From positions 30,644,850 to 30,708,849 of the forward strand of contig OZ026624.1 in the NCBI GenBank assembly GCA_964020975.1: a stretch of DNA of 64,000 bases, given 5' to 3'. Position 1 is the stretch's first letter. Each line of letters opens with the position of its first letter. The notes below the pieces were generated by a model. It ran no database searches. It was not told where the DNA came from and was given only the letters and a program-made list of their open reading frames with translations. A program made the position numbers and the translations under genes. This stretch comes from Hermodice carunculata (taxonomy: Eukaryota > Annelida > Polychaeta > Eunicida > Amphinomidae). Of this stretch, positions 57,329-64,000 are shown one piece after another.

Positions 57329-57554
57329 TTAATCTTTCAGTGCCAAAATTTGGACAACAGCTTTTCTCCGTGCGCATTGGCCTAATTGCGCCCAATGCGC
57401 GCCGCGAAAAGCTGTTGACCTCGGATATTCTCTCTGGAACTACAAGTATACTGGTCTTTTTACTTGGCATACGAATCTTGGATTCTAATGATAATTCAGA
57501 CTAGTTTGACTTAAGAAGGTCGACTTAAGTCGTGATTGGCACTGAAAGAGTTAA
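57329..57554 (+). mobile_element. TTAA-flanked MITE, copy 4 (best preserved ends)
   Basis: Begins TTAATCTTTCAGTGCCAAAA and ends GATTGGCACTGAAAGAGTTAA-like, a TIR of about 16 bp. Internal foldback AACAGCTTTTC / GAAAAGCTGTT encloses TTGGCCTAATTGCGCCCAAT. Shares TATTCTCTCTGGAACTA with copies 1 and 2. Confidence 0.7.
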
Positions 57555-58390
57555 GTTTTCTAATATATGTAGCTGATCAATTTGATTCGTTACTGGTGCA
57601 TGGACTGTTATATCCAAGATTTCAGGCCGTATATTTATTAGTACAGGGAGGATGCAGGTTTATACTTTTTACGCTCATGGGAATTTGTATGTAGCGCTAT
57701 ATAAAAGTACCGCCAGGAAGAATGCTTGGCCCGGCATTTGATATCAAAACAAGTCTTACGGGATCCCGCTGAATACCCTACTTTACAATTCATTTAAGAC
57801 GATTTTTCTGTTTCTATTCCAAATTTCTTTACTCTGTGGGATATTTTTGGTCATAAATAACGCCCTCTTTCCTGTTGACAAAATAGGCTATTAGTTATCA
57901 AGGCTGAATAAAGAGGTTTAACGGTTGAGTTTAAAATTTTGATTTCTGTCAATTAAAGAATGATTTCTGCCAAAATTAAGTACAGCAAATTGTATGTAAT
58001 CGAGGATGTTTTTGTTTTGTATTGATTTGTTTTGTTTTGTAATCTGGTGGATGTCACTTTGAACGCACTGAACAGGTGCGCCACCTTGCGAGTCATATTG
58101 TCAGGTGGAACGTTCATTGTTGCACCATGTATCTGCTTGATGTTACCATGGTCTTTCAAGATTTTGAAACGACAATTTCAATAATAATTTGAATGGAAAT
58201 GCTGATCTTGATATAATTAAAGATATATGACAAGAATACATTTAACGGACAAAACATGTGAACAAACTCACGAGACAAAAAGAGGTTGTCCGTATACCAA
58301 AGTGAATAGCATCGTACGCAATTGCCATAAAGGCTTGACAAGCAGTAAGTCTTACTGGAATATGTTAGCGTTTGAATAAGAATAATAATT
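57555..58390. other. Intergenic, no gene recognised
   Basis: AT-rich single-copy-looking sequence; no exon, RNA gene or repeat noted. Confidence 0.35.
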
Positions 58391-60894
58391 AGCCTACCGA
58401 TGCAAAGAGTGGACTCTAGTGACGAGACCAAAATAATTAATAACCATAAGGTAATCGTAAACATAATGAAAGAATATTGGGAAAATTTGGGGTCGTGTAA
58501 TGACACTATTCTATTAGAGGAAGTGGAAGGGTTCAATATTTGCAAGGGTTTACTGGCAATATATAGAAACTCTTTCACACGCGCACTTTAACAATATAAA
58601 TATATCTGATGTTATCATGGATCTTAAGCTTGGTAAAGCTTGTGGAGCGGATAAAATAGCTAGTGATTTTTTAAAGAATGGCGGGCATACTCTGATCAAG
58701 TCGATCGCGCGCCTATTTCCCATGTTTTAATTATTTCAAAAGTAACCGGAGGGTTGGTTTTGTGGTATTATAAAGCCCTTGCATAAGGGTGGGTGGGTGT
58801 TAGTGCGAATGACTTGGACAATGACAGAGGTACATGTATCACATCTAACGTGTATATTTTTTTTTCATTAGTAGAAAAACAAATGATGTGGGGTTTTTTC
58901 GAGGAAAATTGTATGCCGGGTGAACTTAATGGCACATAGGGGAAAGGAAGCAACCTTGAGGACCATCATCCTTGCTCTGGAAGGAATTTGGAGTCTGAGA
59001 AGGAACGACCGTAAAAAACATGCTCGTCTGTTTAGATATTTCTAAGGCGTTCGACATGGTCTCAAGAGAGACTATTTTGTAACTTGTGGAACCTCAGAGT
59101 TCAGGGCAAGGCGTGGAGACTTCTGAAAAATCGATATGAAAAAGTGTTAATGGGGTAGTGTTTGGTCCTATCGAAACATCCTAGTTCAACTCAAATAATG
59201 GGCTGAAACAAGGCTGCATTCTTTCCCTAACGCTCTTCCCTACTGTTATGTCCGATTTAATTAGCATGTTAAATTATGGTAGGTACGGGGTGTACAATGT
59301 TTCAAACAACTAATTCCAGCACTACTTTATGCCGATGACACGGTGCTTTTTGCAGAGAGTGAGACCCAACTGTCGGAAAACAGGTGGATACCCGAAAAAA
59401 TGGCCATTGGTTAATTAAATGATTGATGAAGCACACACTGAAAATATCTTGGTGTGCTGTTTTCCAGTACTTTGACTGACTCATGTCACATTCAGCAGCT
59501 TTTGAGTCAGGAAGTAAGTGAACTAAGAGGGTTTTCAGCAGTATTTTGGCTATAAGCACAAATACATAAACAGAGTGTTCTTTGGGAACACCATTTACAA
59601 ACATATAATCCTACTGTCTTTGCTGCACGGTCGCGGAGTTTGGCCTGAAGCTGTAACCACCAGTAAAAGGCATACACGTAAGTTTCAGTAAAATATAACA
59701 AGAACAGTCTTAAAGGTTAAAGTTACCCCCTTCCCGGCTCATTTTGCCACCGTTGTGGATTTGAGGTGGCTGACCTTGTCGTTGTAAGCAGACACGCGTG
59801 GAATTAAATACTATCATTATCTCAAACAAAGCTGGAGACCAAGTAATTTGTGAACGCATCCTGGACCAAATGTTTTCCCAAGTTGAACAGCGTCGTATTT
59901 CCTCCATACTGCAAGGAAATACAAGTACGTCTTATCTACGCTGGCATGGACTGGGCTATCAATGCGACGGAGGTGCTTGGCTGTAAAAGTTTTATACTTT
60001 AAATAATGAGACGTGGAACCTGGATTTTTGTATCAGATTGAAAGTATGGGTACCCTTAACTTTTTCAGTGCCAACTACGGCTGAAGTCGAACTACTTAAA
60101 ACGTAGTGTACTGAATTAAAATGAGGATGCTAGATTCATGTTCCTTGTAAAAAGACGGTTCATTCAAGTACCAGAATGCCTCTGGTGACATAGAATATAA
60201 TAGTCAAGGTCAACAGCTTTCTTAGACGCACTTTGCACACGGACGAAAGCTGTAGACTCAGTCCAAAACGCGACACTAAATGAGTTAAAATGTACACGTT
60301 TTTTAAGACCAATTTAGAAAAGGAAAAAACATTAACTGGATGTAAATGATTTTCGCGGTGCTCAGTGTGATTTCAGAACACGCATCTCCACCTCTGGTCT
60401 CAACGCGGACCAGAAGCGTTGGGGCACTGGTGATAGCATTTGTGGCCTGTAGGGCTCAGGGGAAAAGGATGTTTTCACGTCTGCTTTACCTGTCAAATAT
60501 ATGGCGATCTTAAGCAATTTATCGTTCATCTGGCAACATTTATGGCCTCTTCCCTGTTAACAAAACTAGGATATCTGATTGCCGATATCGCCAGGCAGTA
60601 TGGGGAAAATATATTTCATGTGTTCGATGTGGCAGCCCGTAGGTTGCTAAACGATGCTCTAGCGTAGAACCAGCTATTCAAGCATGTTATCCCATGATGA
60701 TCTGTTTCGTGGTTTTTGTTCAGCGAGATCCACATTCATGTATATATCTGTGCAATTAACGTGACAGAATATTGTGAACACCTTTCTTTGATTTTAGACA
60801 TGTCACATGCAAATGCGTTTTATTGTACAAAATATGATCCTGTTGGATGTGCCACTGTTATTGCCCCGATAATGTGTGCCCCTGTGTGAATGGC

Positions 60895-60900
<6 letters not shown>
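58391..60900 (+). mobile_element. LINE remnant with legible reverse transcriptase core
   Basis: Plus strand, in several frames: IMKEYWENLGSCNDTI, VIMDLKLGKACGADKIASDF, GIIKPLHKGG, LVEKQMMWGFFEENCMPGEL, DISKAFDMVS-like, GLKQGCILS and LYADDTVLFAESETQL at about 59325-59372 (YADD is the catalytic pair). Further on, LLHGRGVWPEAV and FHVCFTCQIYGDLKQF suggest the C-terminal part. A TTAA MITE (60056-60287) sits inside, and the end GGCGTAATAAATAAATG runs into (AAAT)n. Many frame changes; dead. Confidence 0.75.
60056..60287 (-). mobile_element. TTAA-flanked MITE, copy 5, nested in the LINE
   Basis: Begins TTAACTTTTTCAGTGCCAAC and ends GACACTAAATGAGTTAA. Reverse orientation relative to copy 4 (TCAAGTACCAGAATGCC, GTCAACAGCTTTC / GAAAGCTGTAGAC). 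Its place inside the LINE dates it as younger than the LINE. Confidence 0.6.
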
Positions 60901-61298
<398 letters not shown>

Positions 61299-61734
61299 GC
61301 GCAGTGAATTTTGGATGATGAACAGAAGATCCCGACAAGGCTGAGTAGTGTGACATATCTTCACATGAGTAATCGGGGAAGACCAATAAGAAAAGTAATG
61401 CAATGCAGGGGCATAAATGATTCTTGCGCCGTCTTTGTATTTGTATTTAAAATAATCTTCTGTTTACTGTAATTCTTCATAATCATAAAAATTATCCCAA
61501 CAGAGCTACAACGCATGTTTTAAGTTAAACCCGGATAGAAGCAAAACCCCTTAAATTTTAACACTTACCACGAACTTCATAATGTGTGTCTTTACAAAAA
61601 AAGAAACATTCTCAAATACGATTATTCTCGCTTGAAAACAATTCATTTATGGACGATACCTAACAAGAAATATTGCCTCATGGAGGTAGACACCATGTTT
61701 GGCGGGAGGGCGTGTGTATTGAGCAAAGTCTGCA
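61299..61734. other. Intergenic, no gene recognised
   Basis: No open frame, RNA gene or repeat that I can name. Confidence 0.35.
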
Positions 61735-62092
61735 GGGTATTCAGTAAATTTAGCATACATTGAACTTCCTTAACTTTTGTTTGCATGCCCTGGGAGTTGC
61801 ACATGACACCACATATATATATTGAACTGGGAATAGCATTTCTATCTAGAATACTTTTGAAGATATGGAACATTTTAATGAAAATTTCAATTGCCTCTCA
61901 TTAAATAATTTTGAAAATATTACATTATTCTAAATCAGAGGACGGATTTCAATAATAGGGTTATGGCCATGCAACAGCTCAGCTTTCTATCAACAGCCTT
62001 TTCCAAGAAAAGCGGCGAACAAAACAAAAGCGGCGGAAAAAGAAGAACGAATTTTGAGGAAACAGAATATCTGTGTTGGTACACAGACATCG
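61735..62092 (+). mobile_element. Hairpin-ended element, family B, copy 3 (about one unit)
   Basis: One unit (TGAACTTCCTTAACTTTTGT, TTTGAAGATATGGAACATTT), then a short AAC/GAA-rich stretch (CAAAACAAAAGCGGCGGAAA), then ACAGAATATCTGTGTTGGTA and the hairpin TATCTGTG / CACAGACA (62068-62089). Confidence 0.55.
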
Positions 62093-62126
62093 TAAATGTA
62101 TAAATATATTAAATAAAGGGTACATT

Positions 62127-62128
<2 letters not shown>

Positions 62129-62194
<66 letters not shown>
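62129..62194. repeat. (AT)n microsatellite
   Basis: 33 AT units, uninterrupted. Confidence 0.97.
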
Positions 62195-62196
<2 letters not shown>

Positions 62197-62329
62197 TTTT
62201 CAGTCCCTAGCCCAAAATTTAGCAGATCATACGGTGGTATTTTACTGTATATAGCCATTTGTTGGAGGCTCGCTTTATAACTATCTAATGTAAATATAAT
62301 TATTTAATAAATGTACAGATTAATTAAAC

Positions 62330-63000
62330 TAGAAAACAAATTTAATAACAAAAATGGATATGCCTATGTTAACACTAAGATACAAATTTATATCTGAATT
62401 AAACCTCCATATCCAATAGTCCTATAGATATTCAACATTCAAATCTTGTATATTGGCCTAATTAACATTACACTGTTCATTGAATTTACGCATAGCTGAA
62501 ACATATAAGTTGGAATGGCATCTCTATATTTTAAAAGCTATTTATCACTGTTTAAGACTGCAATTTTGTGTATTGGCCGAAATTTGTAAAAATAAAATTT
62601 GACGGTATTCAGTCACTGTTTATTGGATGCATTTATAGGTAATACATATAAATTTAAGCTGGAATCATACCTCTATCTATCATAGTTTTAAAGATTAATC
62701 ATCACACAAAACTTCAATTTTGTGCATTGTCTGGGATTTGCATAGACTAAAGTCTGACAGTTTCCAGTAGCTGTTTATTGGATGCAAACACGTACATTTA
62801 AGGTGTAATGATACTTCTACCTGAAAGAGTTTTAAAGATATCTATATATTCAACACTTTAATTTTGAAATTTTTCAGTCACTGTTTACTGGGTGCATCCA
62901 TAGCTGAAACATATAAATTGAAGTTAGAATGGCACTTCTATCTTTGGTACTTTTGAAAAGATTCATCATTTTTAAACACTTCAATTTTTACGTCACGAGT
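62330..63000 (+). repeat. Diverged family B tandem units
   Basis: About four units with TGTTTATTGGATGCATTTAT, CATATAAATTTAAGCTGGAA, CTCTATCTATCATAGTTTTA and CTTCAATTTTGTGCATTG. Clearly older than the 46-kb array. No hairpin end found. Confidence 0.5.
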
Positions 63001-64000
63001 GGCACCAGTTTAACTCTTATAGTATATCAACACTTTTCACCTTTATATGTATGAGAAGGATTAGTATAGACTATAGAGTATTGCCCTATTTCCCAATTAA
63101 TTTAATAAACGGGTTTAAACCATTGCCACATACTTGCTAACCATGATTAATGCAGAGAAAAGTGTATTGTTCAGAGTATTTCAAGTGAACATGATTTCTG
63201 GGAGTACAGTTCCATGTATGGGTGAGCTCACTCGAAATCTTCATGTTACTCCGCGCGATGGGGGTATTTTTGCCACGGGGCATCACATATGGGAGGAAAC
63301 TACTTCGCAAGGTGCCAAAGCAAATGGCTGCGGCGATGGTTGGCCTGCGTCCAGTGTCATTGTAACACGATTTTGCCATCTCAAAGGAATCAATAATTTA
63401 GTTTCATTTGTCACGAATGCAAAGGAGTGAGAACTCTCAGGTCAAATGTCTTTATTCGGGCTCGTGGATGGCAAGAGAACAGTTCTACAGTTATTTGTCT
63501 CATTCTAAATCATCATTGACTCCTATGCAAAATATATTCGTCATCGTGATTGTCTGATTGGTTGTGGAGAGGCGAAACAAGTCATCTCCTGTGTAATGCA
63601 ATTTGTTGTAAAATGTCGTGTGACTGCATCCCTTTTGCTCAAGTGGTAAATACGCAAAGTCAGTTTTATATAGACAGGTTATGACTGATGAAGCAGTCGG
63701 TCTCTTGGTGATAAATCTGTTTAAAACGTCTCGAGATTTTACGCAGTCGCAAAAAATAGATGTGTTGTGATGCCCCAAGATACAGTGAAGGTATTTCAGG
63801 TGCTGTTGCCTATTCCAGCTGAAATAGTGAATGGACTATGTGCTTTGCGTTTGGGATTCATAGCAGTAGTTTGTCACTAAAATCAGGTTTTCATGAAAAA
63901 AAATTATACAAATGTTGGTAATATTTTTGGCTCAAAAGTAATATTCTAACAACACCACAAACCATTTTGGTTTTAGTAAAAAGATTAAAATTATTGTTTC
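63001..64000. other. Intergenic, no gene recognised
   Basis: The 98-codon open frame at 63134-63430 matches no family I know and lacks splice context. Nothing else stands out. Confidence 0.35.

Noticed and set aside
63134-63430. 98-codon open frame as a gene
   Set aside because: No recognisable motif, no splice sites fitting a chain and similar-length frames occur by chance across the window.

Overview
This is eukaryotic, intron-rich, AT-rich genomic DNA from an animal, most likely a marine invertebrate. The repeats (145-bp tandem arrays ending in a hairpin, Tc1 and mariner elements, tRNA-derived SINEs, LINE tails) resemble those reported from molluscs and other lophotrochozoans. I cannot name the species; 'lophotrochozoan, perhaps mollusc or brachiopod' is an inference.

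Right to left from 34359 to 1825, on the minus strand, runs one real host gene: CPSF1 (CPSF160), the scaffold subunit of the mRNA cleavage and polyadenylation specificity factor. I could place 31 coding exons, which join in one open frame of 1201 codons with consistent splice sites and phases. The last roughly 250 residues of the protein lie beyond the left edge of the window. The introns carry repeats: short DNA transposons with TA or TTAA target sites, a hairpin-ended tandem array, a SINE, and several minisatellites. Four of the minisatellites abut a CPSF1 splice site and are built from copies of that junction.

Upstream of CPSF1 are a SINE cluster (34.7-34.9 kb) and a Tc1-type DNA transposon (35.37-36.87 kb). 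The transposon has an uninterrupted 331-residue DD34E transposase and 29-bp identical terminal repeats. From 37 to 64 kb I see no host gene. That half holds a decayed mariner (42.1-43.5 kb), four LINE remnants (38.5-39.0, 47.6-48.5, 53.4-55.2, 58.4-60.9 kb), hairpin-ended 145-bp arrays (45.9-46.9, 55.4-56.5, 61.7-62.1 and a diverged array at 62.3-63.0 kb), TTAA-flanked MITEs, a 61-bp perfect palindrome with a 7-bp target duplication, CpG-rich palindrome clusters (39.3 and 41.5 kb) and many long microsatellites.

The most unusual signals are the splice-junction-derived minisatellites in four CPSF1 introns, the family of 'tandem array - microsatellite - hairpin' elements (one of which brings twelve TCAAGGTCA-type nuclear-receptor sites into a CPSF1 intron), and the miniature palindromic insertion at 45.76 kb.
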